DNA from: Deltaproteobacteria bacterium
GTDB taxonomy: Bacteria > Myxococcota_A > UBA9160 > SZUA-336
Direction of reading: 5' to 3'
Assembly: GCA_019311115.1 (NCBI GenBank)
Contig: JAFDDB010000014.1
Coordinates: 1-40,104, forward strand
Length of the DNA stretch: 40,104 nucleotides
How positions within the stretch are numbered: position 1 is the first letter of the stretch; every line of letters starts with the position of its first letter. This document shows positions 8,659 to 16,110 of this stretch, one piece after another. A model generated the notes under the pieces. The model saw nothing but the letters and a program-made list of their open reading frames with translations, did no database searches and was not told where the DNA came from. A program made the position numbers and the translations under genes.

Positions 8659-9069
8659 GTGCACTGGAAAACCATGGGATTCGCCGCCCTGCTCCTGCTC
8701 GTCGCCCATACCGCAGCGGCGGAGAGCGCGCTCGCGCGCTGCTACGAGGGCGCGGAGAGCCGGCTCCAGGTCCGGCCGTGTCTCGAGGCCCGGCTGGCAG
8801 AGGCCGAGAGCGCGCTCCGGCGGGCCGACGCGAGGACGCTGAGCGAGATGCAGGCGCTCGCCGGCGTGACCGGGCGGGACGACGCACTGATGGCCTATCG
8901 GGCGGCGAGCCAGGAGTTCGCACGCTTCGTAACTGCGAACTGCCGCTGGTACGGCGTGCGGGCGGAGCCCGGAACCGGGGCCGGCGACATCGAGCTCGAC
9001 TGCCGGATCCGGACGACGGAGTCGCGCGCCGCCGAGCTCGGCGAAGGGCGGGCGGACCGACCGGAGTAG
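8659..9069 (+). CDS. LprI/DUF1311-like exported protein
   Basis: 136 residues starting at GTG 8659, which has GGAGG at 8649-8653 with a 5-nt spacer. A signal peptide covers residues 1-21 (hydrophobic FAALLLLVAHTAAAE). The mature part has CYEGAESRLQVRPCL with Cys28 and Cys41, then an Ala/Glu-rich helix, and FVTANCRWY. This Cys-x12-Cys arrangement with helical spacing resembles the lysozyme-inhibitor LprI N-terminal domain (DUF1311). Some members block host lysozyme; most are uncharacterised periplasmic proteins. Placement in the family is by pattern only. The gene starts 111 nt after the acyltransferase gene and ends before a strong hairpin at 9078-9102. Confidence 0.72.
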   Translation: MHWKTMGFAALLLLVAHTAAAESALARCYEGAESRLQVRPCLEARLAEAESALRRADARTLSEMQALAGVTGRDDALMAYRAASQEFARFVTANCRWYGVRAEPGTGAGDIELDCRIRTTESRAAELGEGRADRPE

Positions 9070-9077
9070 CGCCGCTC

Positions 9078-9102
9078 GCGATCGCTGGACATCCGCGATC
9101 GC
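9078..9102 (+). terminator. Hairpin of two GCGATCGC palindromes
   Basis: Two copies of the 8-bp palindrome GCGATCGC at 9078-9085 and 9095-9102, 9 nt apart, can pair into one stem; inner GG/CC extends it with one bulged T. It lies 8 nt after the LprI-like stop codon and 22 nt before the next start. There is no T-tract, so a terminator role is only likely; a protein-binding site for the next gene is the alternative. Confidence 0.45.
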
Positions 9103-9124
9103 ACCACTGCAGACTCGCCTCTGC

Positions 9125-10624
9125 ATGATGACCGTCGCACCCGACACACTGCACGAGCGCTCGCTCGGGTGGCTCCGCTACCTGCATCGCAAGGTCACGA
9201 CGCCCGACAGCTGGGAGCGGGACGGCCAGCCGCACGAGCACTGGGACGACCGGACGGGCCCGCCGATGCTCTCCTGGCACCGCTTCGACCTGGTCGACTC
9301 GAGCTACGCCATGGCCTTGATGGCCGACACCACGCCGGCGTGGCGCGAAGTGTACAGCGAGATCCTCGACGGACTCTGCTCGCGTCACACGGGCTGGTGG
9401 GCGGCTTCGGACTGGCTCACGCAGTTCGGTCACGATCCGGACCGCGAGCACTATCCCGACGAGTACCGCTTGCTGGTGCCCGGCGACCACTGGGGCCGCT
9501 ACGACGTGCCGGGCTGGACGGCGAACGGCATCGAGCCCTACGGCGTCCAGATGGATCCGATCGCTGCCGACGGCAACCTCTTCTTCAAGGGGTTCTTCAC
9601 GCTGCTGCTCGGCATCTACCGCTACGTGTCCGGGGACGACAAGTGGAACCGTCCGTTCCAGATGGTCCGCGACGGCGAGCACACCTTTACCTGGACGCAC
9701 TCGCGCATCGCGGAGTTCCTGGCGAACCAGTGGCACGAGCGGCAGATCGGCTGCCACTGCGAGAACGTCAAGATCTGGCCCTTCTGACTGAGCGGCGCGG
9801 GCCTCGGTCTGAGGCTCCACGATCAACTCTTCGGCACGACGCACCACAGCGCCTTCGACGCGTGGTGGGAGTACGCGCGCGAGAATTACATGACCTGGCA
9901 GGACGGCAAGCCCGTCGCCTTCGACCTGTACTACGACCCCGTGATCGACCACCACCACCTGCACAGTCCGATGGCTCTCACGCTTCCGGCCTGGTACCTG
10001 GCTCCGCAGCGGCGGGAGGTCGCCGAGGTCGGCTGGGAAGTCGCGGCCGGGATGCACGGTGCTTTCGGCGATGGGCCGCTCGCAGGCCTCGACGACCCCA
10101 TGCAGTCAGTAGCGCTCCTCCAGCTTGCGGGTGAGTTCGCAAACGCGGATACGTTCGAGCGCGTATCGAACGCCGTCGACGAGTTCGCCGAGCCGACCTG
10201 GGACCGCGACCGCGGCGAGTTCAGCTACGGCTTCGCGCTCGGCGAACCGCACCCCCGAGGCCAACTGAACGCGCGCGCGGCCGCGGCGCGCGCCTGCAGC
10301 CCGGGCGCCTGGAGCCGCGTGTTCAACGAGACGAACGCCGCGCGCTTCGACGAGCCCACCGTCGTCGGGGTCGACTTCCCCACGGTCGCGCTGAGCCGCG
10401 CGCATTGGGACGCCGAACGCGGAGAACTCCACGTGACGGCCGTCCCCCAGAACGAGTCCGTGCGGGGAACGCGCACGCGCTTCCGCGTCACGAACGTCCG
10501 CGACGCGAGCGGCTGGACGATGACCGGCGGATCCGGAGGAGCGACGCCTCTCTCGAGCGAAGGTGGAGACGTCGTAATCGACACGACGGTCGACGGCAGG
10601 CCGCGAGTAATCCGCGCCCCATGA
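9125..10624 (+). CDS. Putative selenoprotein, linalool dehydratase/isomerase-like (TGA read as Sec221)
   Basis: Two open stretches in one frame (9125-9784 and 9788-10624) are separated by a single TGA at 9785-9787. Read through, they give one 499-residue protein without a break in domain logic. Residues about 50-300 have the pattern I associate with the linalool dehydratase/isomerase (alpha/alpha)6-barrel: NGIEPYGVQMDP (134-145), FFKGFFTLLLGIYRYVSGD (153-171), then CHCENVKIWPF-U-LSGAGLGLRL. Cys212 and U221 are 9 apart, as are the two catalytic cysteines of that enzyme (Cys171/Cys180, from memory). Its catalytic His seems replaced by Phe157, so the reaction may differ. The C-terminal about 200 residues are less conserved-looking and end in a beta-rich tail. 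A SECIS-like hairpin follows the TGA. No signal peptide is seen. Nonsense mutation is the alternative, but both halves are well-formed and of normal codon use. Confidence 0.85.
9785..9817 (+). promoter_or_regulatory. TGA(Sec) codon with bacterial SECIS hairpin
   Basis: The TGA at 9785-9787 is followed by an 18-nt spacer-plus-stem and the loop GGTCT (9806-9810). The stem GGGCCTC (9799-9805) pairs fully with GAGGCTC (9811-9817), six Watson-Crick pairs plus one G-U. A G at the top of the loop and this distance are what SelB needs. The E. coli fdhF element, as I remember it, also has GGUCU 18 nt after UGA. The hairpin uses the codons GGT and AGG where this genome prefers GGC and CGC. No bulged U is seen in the stem. 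Confidence 0.82.
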
Positions 10625-10708
10625 CGACGCTCATACCGTTTCCGGCACCCGCGTGAGTACATTCAGGCTGGACGCCGATGGGTGCGTCCGTGCAGGGGAG
10701 GAGCCGAA

Positions 10709-11377
10709 GTGCAGACCGTCAAGAGCATTCCCGGCTGCAAGATGGCCGTCCGTTACGACCCGGAGGTGGATCCGTTCTTCGAGGTGATGGTGAAGGACGC
10801 GATCAAGGACATCACGAAGCTCGCAGTGGGCCGGGACCTGCTCCGGCAGATCTCGGCGTGCAATCCGGCACACACCGGACAAGCGGGCGTGTTCCCGACA
10901 GGCGTGAACGTGCTGATCACTCCGACGGACGAGAAGCTGAGCCTGCACTCGCCGGGCTCCAGCAAGCCCACGGACACGGGGGTCGCGGGAACGGACTTCG
11001 TGAACGCCAGCTTCAACATCGACAAGGACGCCTACTTCGAGGGCAGCCCGGACTCCCCGTACTACCGGACGGGCGCCGTCGTGACCCACGGCAGCGTGGA
11101 TCCGACGATGGGCGGCAACGGCAGGGGCTCCGTGTCCAAGGTCCGGTTCTCGAACTCGCGGCGTCAGCTGACTTCGGGGCTGGTGAATCCCCCCTTCATC
11201 GCCTTGGCCCACGAACTCGTGCACGCGCTGCACAGCCTCAGGGGCGAGATCAAGAAGAACACCACCGACGAGGAGAACCGGACCGTGGGTCTCCAGACGT
11301 ATGCCGGCGAGAAGCTCTCGGAGAACGCGTTCCGGGCCGCCGCCCGGCCCCCGCTCCCCGCGCGCACGCACTACTGA
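10709..11377 (+). CDS. M91-type (NleD-like) zinc metallopeptidase domain protein
   Basis: 222 residues from GTG 10709, which has a GGGGAGGAG ribosome-binding site at 10695-10703. The zinc-protease motif HELVHALH is at 168-175, preceded by PPFIALA and followed by EENRTVGLQTYAG, whose acidic residues could provide the third ligand. NVLITPTD, DFVNASFNID and the short loop-rich N-terminal half match the pattern of the M91/NleD effector family. NleD itself is a type III effector that cuts JNK/p38 kinases. No signal peptide or secretion neighbours are seen here, so delivery and target are unknown. Ends 12 nt before the convergent operon's last stop codon. Confidence 0.78.
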   Translation: MQTVKSIPGCKMAVRYDPEVDPFFEVMVKDAIKDITKLAVGRDLLRQISACNPAHTGQAGVFPTGVNVLITPTDEKLSLHSPGSSKPTDTGVAGTDFVNASFNIDKDAYFEGSPDSPYYRTGAVVTHGSVDPTMGGNGRGSVSKVRFSNSRRQLTSGLVNPPFIALAHELVHALHSLRGEIKKNTTDEENRTVGLQTYAGEKLSENAFRAAARPPLPARTHY

Positions 11378-11389
11378 GGCCGCGGACCG

Positions 11390-12514
11390 TCAGCGGATGA
11401 CGTAGATGAGCTTGCCGTCCTCGGAGTAGCTCTCGGCCTCGCGGGCCAGGCGCAGGTGTTCCAGGTGCGCGTAGGTCTCGCTCTCGGCCATCATTCCCCA
11501 GCTGCGTTCCGGGAAGAGGGTCTGCGAGAACTCGACCACGTTGGCGCGGCCGAGCTCCCGGCCGATCTGCTTGATTCGCTGGAGCCGCTCCTCGTGGTGA
11601 CGCTTGATGGCCTCGGTGCGGCCGGCCAGGTCCGCGAATGGGTGACCGTGTGCCGGCAGGATCGTCGAAACGTCCTGCAGCCCCGCGACCGCGTTCAGCG
11701 ATTCGATGAAGCTCCGCAGCGGATCGGGCGTGTGGCCGAATCCGCCGATGTGCGGCGTGATCGTCGGCAGGACGTGATCTCCCGACAGGAAGATGCCGAG
11801 CTCCGGAGAGTGCAGGCACAGGTGGTCCTGCGTGTGCCCGGGCGTGAAGTGCACGAACCAGTCCCGCCCCGCCAGGCGCAGCACGTCCAGGTGGCCGACC
11901 GGATCGGTGATGTCGGGGAAGAAGTCCTCGCTCATCATCAGCTCGGCTACGTTCGACGCCGACGGGTCCCGCTTCGGGAAGCCGAGCGGGCTGCCTCCCC
12001 ACGGCGAGGGTCGGGTGTGCCCCGCGCGCATGGCCCGCACGCGGCTCGCGGAGGGCGAACTGGACGGCTCGTCGCCCCGCCGGTCCGTGTCCGCTTCGAG
12101 CGCGTCGGCACCCGCGCGCCGGTCATCGACCGAGACCTCGTCGTGGTCGTGCGTGTCGGCGTCGGCCGGCGTGCCCCAGCCAAAGCTCTCGTAGGCCACG
12201 ATCCGGGCACCCGCGGCCTTGGCGAATCGCTTCGCGCACCCGAAGTGGTCGGGATGGGAGTGGGTGATCACGACCGTGTGCACGTCGGTCTCCGAGAGGC
12301 CCGCCTGCGACAGCCGGTCCTTCAGCGCGGCCCAGGTGTCCGGTCCAGGCAGCCCGGGATCGACGACGGCGGCCCCCTCGTCGTCGAGCAGCGCGTAGCA
12401 GTTCACGTGGCGCAGGCCGGGCATGAGGATGGGAAGCTCCATGCGCAGCACGTTCGGAGCGATCTCCGTGACTTCCCTGCGGGCTTCCTCCTGCTCCTGC
12501 TTCTTCGGCTTCAT
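11390..12514 (-). CDS. Metallo-beta-lactamase-fold hydrolase with an inserted charged loop
   Basis: 374 residues. The MBL core has HSHPDHFG (HxHxDH) near residue 90, then FTPGHTQDHLCLH, FLSGDHVLP and ILPAHGHPF, giving the full dinuclear zinc set. Family members hydrolyse thioesters, esters, lactones or phosphodiesters. Residues about 125-195 form a hydrophilic insert rich in Asp, Arg, Pro and Ser (DADTHDHDEVSVDD and beyond), unlike the compact loop usual there; it may carry a substrate lid. The final gene of the five-gene minus-strand operon: only 7 nt separate it from the preceding stop. AGGA sits 5 nt before ATG 12514. Its place beside a thioesterase and oxidoreductases suggests a hydrolytic step in a catabolic route (inference). 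Confidence 0.88.
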   Translation of the reverse strand: MKPKKQEQEEARREVTEIAPNVLRMELPILMPGLRHVNCYALLDDEGAAVVDPGLPGPDTWAALKDRLSQAGLSETDVHTVVITHSHPDHFGCAKRFAKAAGARIVAYESFGWGTPADADTHDHDEVSVDDRRAGADALEADTDRRGDEPSSSPSASRVRAMRAGHTRPSPWGGSPLGFPKRDPSASNVAELMMSEDFFPDITDPVGHLDVLRLAGRDWFVHFTPGHTQDHLCLHSPELGIFLSGDHVLPTITPHIGGFGHTPDPLRSFIESLNAVAGLQDVSTILPAHGHPFADLAGRTEAIKRHHEERLQRIKQIGRELGRANVVEFSQTLFPERSWGMMAESETYAHLEHLRLAREAESYSEDGKLIYVIR

Positions 12515-12521
12515 GCGCGTC

Positions 12522-13364
12522 CTAGCGAAGCAGCGAGCCAGCGGTGGACTCGATGAACGCGACCACCTCGTCCCCGGTGCGCGCGAGCGCGAGCGGGATG
12601 ACGCGGTCGACGCCCAGGTCCTCGTAGCGGCGCCAGCTGTCGCGGTCGAGCGCGACGCCGGGGGTGACGCTGATCTCGAGCTCGCCGAGCTCCGCCGGCC
12701 GGTCGACGTCCTTCGCCGCCTCGCGCAGGCCCTCGAGGGCGCGCTGCGTGGCGTCGGGATCGAGCGCGAAGCCGTACCAGCCGTCGCCGCGCGCGACGGC
12801 GCGGCGGAGCGCGCCCCGGCTCGCGCCGCCGATGACGACTGGCGGAGCAGGCTTCTGCACGGGGCGCGGCTGCGCGTCGACGCCGTCGAACGACACGAAC
12901 CGTCCCTTGAAGCTCGGGGCCGGCTGCGTCCAGAGGGCGCGGATCGCGTCGATGTACTCGTCGGTGCGAGCGCCCCTCTCGGCGAACGGCACGCCGATGG
13001 CGTCGAACTCGGGCTTCAGGTAGCCGACGCCGACCCCGAAGATCAGGCGGCCGCCCGAGACCACGTCGACGCTGGCCAGCTCCTTGGCCAGCACGACCGG
13101 GTTTCGCTGCGGCAGGATCACGATGCCGGTGCCCAGCCGCAGCGTGCGCGTCACGCCCGCCAGGTAGGCGAGCACCGCAGGCGGGTCCAGCATGGGGAAC
13201 TCCGGCGGCACCGGCGAGGGCGGGACCTGCGGCGACGGCAGCACCACGTGCTCGCCCGTCCAGACCGACTCGAAGCCCGCGTCCTCCGCGGCCCGCGCGG
13301 CGCGTGCGGCCACCTGCGCGTCGGCGCAGGGTCCCGATCCGATTCCGAAGTAGCCGAGCTTCAC
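12522..13364 (-). CDS. LLM-class, F420-type oxidoreductase
   Basis: A 280-residue luciferase-like TIM barrel. KLGYFGIGSG opens strand 1; AEDAGFESVWTGEHVVLP, RLGTGIVILPQRNP, GRLIFGVGVGYLKPEF and PPVVIGGASRGALRRAVARGDGWYG are family landmarks. The length and the GEHVV and GVGYLKPEF forms resemble the F420-dependent subfamily annotated as TIGR03619; FMN use cannot be excluded. It starts by a 4-nt ATGA-type overlap with the XRE-cupin gene, so the two are translationally coupled. Substrate unknown; the operon suggests a hydrophobic carbonyl or alcohol compound. Confidence 0.9.
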   Translation of the reverse strand: MKLGYFGIGSGPCADAQVAARAARAAEDAGFESVWTGEHVVLPSPQVPPSPVPPEFPMLDPPAVLAYLAGVTRTLRLGTGIVILPQRNPVVLAKELASVDVVSGGRLIFGVGVGYLKPEFDAIGVPFAERGARTDEYIDAIRALWTQPAPSFKGRFVSFDGVDAQPRPVQKPAPPVVIGGASRGALRRAVARGDGWYGFALDPDATQRALEGLREAAKDVDRPAELGELEISVTPGVALDRDSWRRYEDLGVDRVIPLALARTGDEVVAFIESTAGSLLR

Positions 13365-13981
13365 GATCGCTTCCTCCTGGATGAGCTGCCCGCCCGTGCC
13401 TGCATCACCTCGCGCAGGCGTCCTTCGAGCGCGCCGGTGAGCGTGAAGGTCGCCGGCGCGTCCGACATGTTGCGCCAGCCGTAGGGAATGGTCGCGCGGA
13501 AGTGCAACGTGTCGCCCGCCGAGAGCACGTACTCATCCTCGCCCAGGCCGAAGAGCAGCGTGCCCTCTTCGCAGACCACGAGCGCGTCGCCCCCGAAGCG
13601 CATGGACTCCTTGCCGCTGTCGTGCCCGGGCTCGACGGTGACGCGCCACATGTCGAGGGTCTGCTCGAGGATGTCGCCCGACAGCCGCTCCACGATGTTC
13701 CCGCGCCCGACCCTGCGCCGGTCCACGGCGCGGCGATGCGAGATCTCGATCGCCTCCCCGGCGTCCGAGATCAGGTCGGCGACGGCGGCGCCGAGTCCCA
13801 GGGCGATCTTCATCAGGATCGCGACGCTCGGGATCATCTGCTCGGTCTCGACCTTCTGGATCGTGCTCGTCGCCACGCCGCTCCGCTTGGCGAGCTCCTG
13901 GAGCGTGAGCCCCGACTGCTCGCGCCGCGCGCGCACGCGCTGGCTGATTCGCGCGAGCTCGTTGTCGATCGCAGTCGCCAT
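13361..13981 (-). CDS. XRE-family regulator with C-terminal cupin
   Basis: 206 residues. An N-terminal helix-turn-helix (residues about 14-66: RREQSGLTLQELAKRSGVA, then TIQKVE) belongs to the XRE/Cro class. A cupin beta-barrel (about 110-190: WRVTVEPGHDSGKE, LLFGLGEDEYVLSAGDTLHF, IPYGWRN) is the usual ligand-sensing part, as in PuuR-type repressors. Sitting in the middle of the operon, it is the natural candidate to control it, perhaps at the AT-rich site at 15991-16030. Starts 6 nt after the thioesterase stop codon and overlaps the LLM gene by 4 nt. Confidence 0.92.
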   Translation of the reverse strand: MATAIDNELARISQRVRARREQSGLTLQELAKRSGVATSTIQKVETEQMIPSVAILMKIALGLGAAVADLISDAGEAIEISHRRAVDRRRVGRGNIVERLSGDILEQTLDMWRVTVEPGHDSGKESMRFGGDALVVCEEGTLLFGLGEDEYVLSAGDTLHFRATIPYGWRNMSDAPATFTLTGALEGRLREVMQARAGSSSRRKRS

Positions 13982-13987
13982 GCGTCC

Positions 13988-14836
13988 TCAGGTGATGATG
14001 CGGTAGATCACCGTGCCGCGCGCGCAGACGCGGTGGTCGGACTGTCCCGCCACCTCGACGTCGCACCAGAAGATCTCGTTGTCGCGCTCGGCGACGCGTC
14101 CGTAGGCGACCAGGTCGTCGCGCGGCGGCGTGCCGAGCACCTGTGCCTGGATCGACGGCGTCGACGCCTTGAAGCGGCCGGGGCCCGTCTCGGCCCAGGC
14201 GGCCATGGCTCCGGCCGTGTCGAGCAGGGCCAGCACCGCGCCCTCGTGGAGGCCGCCGCTCTCGTCGGCATTCGAGTCCTGCCAGGGCATGACGAGCCGC
14301 GAGTGGCCGCCGGTCATGTTCTCGACAGAGATGCCGCGGTTGCCGATGAACGGCACGCCGCCGATGTGGCGTCCCATCGGGCCCGGGTCGTCGCCGCCCG
14401 TGTCCCCCGCGGTCTCGTGGTGCTCGCAGGGCTCGGCGCCGTGGCGACCGCGCACGGCCACGTTCGCGCGCGCGATCGGCTTGCCCTCGGCCTCGGTCTT
14501 GACCAGCACCGACACGAAGCACAGCTCCTTGCCGCGCCGGTCGAGCACGGCGTCGGCGACGACGGTCTCGCCCATGGCGGCGGCCAGGTAGTTGATCTGG
14601 AAGCCCACGGTGTGCCACGGACCCGACTCCGGTGCCAGGGCGTTCCGCGCGATGGCGTGGGCCGAGATCACCGAGAGCGATGCCGCCACGCCGCCGTGCA
14701 GCACGCGGCCGGGGTTCGAGTTCTCGTCCTTGTACGGAAGCGTGAGCTGCGCCCCGCCCTCGCGCAGGTCGGTGAGCGAAACGCCGAGCGCCAGCGAGTA
14801 CGGGGATTTCTCGACCCAGGTCTTGATCTCGTCCAT
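13988..14836 (-). CDS. Double-hotdog PaaI-like thioesterase
   Basis: 282 residues holding two hotdog domains. The first has NPGRVLHGGVAASLSVISAHA (about 41-61), the second DESGGLHEGAVLALLDTAGA (about 195-215); each carries the HGG or HEG helix start of PaaI/acyl-CoA thioesterases. A hydrophilic linker (about 130-155: RHGAEPCEHHETAGDTGGDD) joins them. Expected role: hydrolysis of an acyl-CoA or aryl-CoA thioester in the cytoplasm. ATG 14836 has AAGGA about 10 nt upstream. It follows the alcohol dehydrogenase gene after 22 nt. Confidence 0.85.
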   Translation of the reverse strand: MDEIKTWVEKSPYSLALGVSLTDLREGGAQLTLPYKDENSNPGRVLHGGVAASLSVISAHAIARNALAPESGPWHTVGFQINYLAAAMGETVVADAVLDRRGKELCFVSVLVKTEAEGKPIARANVAVRGRHGAEPCEHHETAGDTGGDDPGPMGRHIGGVPFIGNRGISVENMTGGHSRLVMPWQDSNADESGGLHEGAVLALLDTAGAMAAWAETGPGRFKASTPSIQAQVLGTPPRDDLVAYGRVAERDNEIFWCDVEVAGQSDHRVCARGTVIYRIIT

Positions 14837-14858
14837 CGGCTCTAGTCCTTTCCGGGAG

Positions 14859-15953
14859 TCAGGAGGCGGGAATCAGGCAGGAGTGGATCGACTCGACGCC
14901 CTCGATCTCGCGCGCCAGCGTGCGGATCGCGAGCTCCGCGTCGCGGAGGTCGAAGTTGTGCGTGTGCATGATCTCGAGCGGGACCTTGCGCGACTCGATC
15001 ATGCGGATCGCGCTCTCGTAGCCGCTCGACGTGACTCCGATCGCGCCGCGGATCGAGATCTCCTTCATCACGATCTTGTCCGACACGAAGTCCGGCACGG
15101 GCTTGAAGCCCTTCACGCCCGCTAGCACGACCGTCCCGCCGGGCGCGACGTAGTCGAGCGCGTCAGCCACGGGCGCGGTCGCGTACGAGCTCACGTCGAC
15201 CACCACGTCCGCGCCCCGCCCGTCGGTCAGCTCGCGGATGCGGCGCTTGGCGTCCTCGTTCTGGACGTCGATGGTGGCGTCCGCGCCGAACTGCCGCGCA
15301 ATGTCGAGCTTGGCGTGGTCGGCCTCGAGCCCGGTCACGATGATCTTGTCGGCGCCGGCGTGGCGCGTGGCCAGGACGCTGGCCAGCCCGCGCTGGCCGG
15401 GGCCCAGGATCACGACGGTGTCGCCGGGTCCGGTCTGGGGAATCTCGACCGCCCAGCGGAAGCCCGCGCCGAGCGGGTTGAAGAGCACCGCCATCTCGGG
15501 CGCGAGGTCGGGATCCATCTTGTGCACGATCGTGTTCGCGTCGAGGAACATGTACTGGGCGTACGCGCCCCACAGGCCCGGCGCCTCGGTGGTCGGGATG
15601 TACGAGTAGATGCGCCGGTGCAGGCACAGGTGGTACTTGCCGGCGAGGCACGGCGGGCAGAAGCGGCACGAGAGCATGGTCTCGACGGCCACGCGGTCGC
15701 CCTCCTCGACGCCCCAGCGCCGGGCGGCGCGCTCGCCGATCTTCGCGATCACGCCGAGCGGCTCGTGACCGGGAATCGCCGGCGTGGGAGTGCGCAGGAC
15801 GCCCTCGTACTGCTCGTAGTCACTGCCACAGATGCCGCAGGCCTCGATGCGCAGCAGGGCCGTGTCGTCGTCGATCTCGGGGATCGGGAGGTCCTGCGGC
15901 TCGAGCTGCCGAGGACCGGTCTGGACCATTGCCAAGGACTTGCTGGGGATCAC
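14859..15953 (-). CDS. Zinc-dependent alcohol dehydrogenase (MDR family)
   Basis: 364 residues from GTG 15953 (ATG 15929 would cut into the first strand). Catalytic-zinc region CGICGSD (Cys42) and GHE (His63-Glu64). The four structural-zinc cysteines are intact at 96, 99, 102 and 110. The Rossmann loop is VVILGPGQRGLA; the following acidic/neutral residues (TGLEADHAK) leave NAD as the more likely cofactor. Oxidises an alcohol to aldehyde or ketone, or the reverse. First gene of the operon running to 11390; an AT-rich promoter patch lies 40-80 nt upstream. Confidence 0.93.
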   Translation of the reverse strand: MIPSKSLAMVQTGPRQLEPQDLPIPEIDDDTALLRIEACGICGSDYEQYEGVLRTPTPAIPGHEPLGVIAKIGERAARRWGVEEGDRVAVETMLSCRFCPPCLAGKYHLCLHRRIYSYIPTTEAPGLWGAYAQYMFLDANTIVHKMDPDLAPEMAVLFNPLGAGFRWAVEIPQTGPGDTVVILGPGQRGLASVLATRHAGADKIIVTGLEADHAKLDIARQFGADATIDVQNEDAKRRIRELTDGRGADVVVDVSSYATAPVADALDYVAPGGTVVLAGVKGFKPVPDFVSDKIVMKEISIRGAIGVTSSGYESAIRMIESRKVPLEIMHTHNFDLRDAELAIRTLAREIEGVESIHSCLIPAS

Positions 15954-15990
15954 GGGGGCCCTGCTGGGACCGGCCCCGGGGGCGCGGTCC

Positions 15991-16030
15991 GAATTATCCG
16001 ATAGAAGATCCTTGTTTCCTATTGTATATC
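15991..16030 (-). promoter_or_regulatory. AT-rich promoter/operator patch of the five-gene operon
   Basis: A short low-GC island in very GC-rich surroundings. On the minus strand it holds GATAAT (15998-15993) about 40 nt before the start codon and TACAAT (16026-16021). An imperfect inverted repeat with ATAG ... CTAT ends spans 16001-16022. Neither -10 has a convincing -35 at normal spacing, although TTGACG occurs at 16044-16039. A plausible site for the operon's XRE-cupin regulator. Confidence 0.4.
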
Positions 16031-16070
16031 ACGCCCGGCGTCAAGCGGGAAGCGCACGGAGGGCGCGGAG

Positions 16071-16085
16071 GCCCCATGCAGGGGC
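16071..16085 (-). terminator. Small hairpin after the GGDEF gene
   Basis: GCCCC / GGGGC with a 5-nt loop, 25 nt past the GGDEF stop codon, without a T-tract. Weak candidate. Confidence 0.25.
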
Positions 16086-16110
16086 GTACGGCAACGCGCG
16101 GCGGGAGCCG

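Noticed and set aside
9785-9787. Nonsense mutation or pseudogene splitting the 9125-10624 gene
   Set aside because: The frame is intact on both sides, codon use is normal, and a SECIS hairpin sits at the exact distance. A decayed gene would not be expected to show this.
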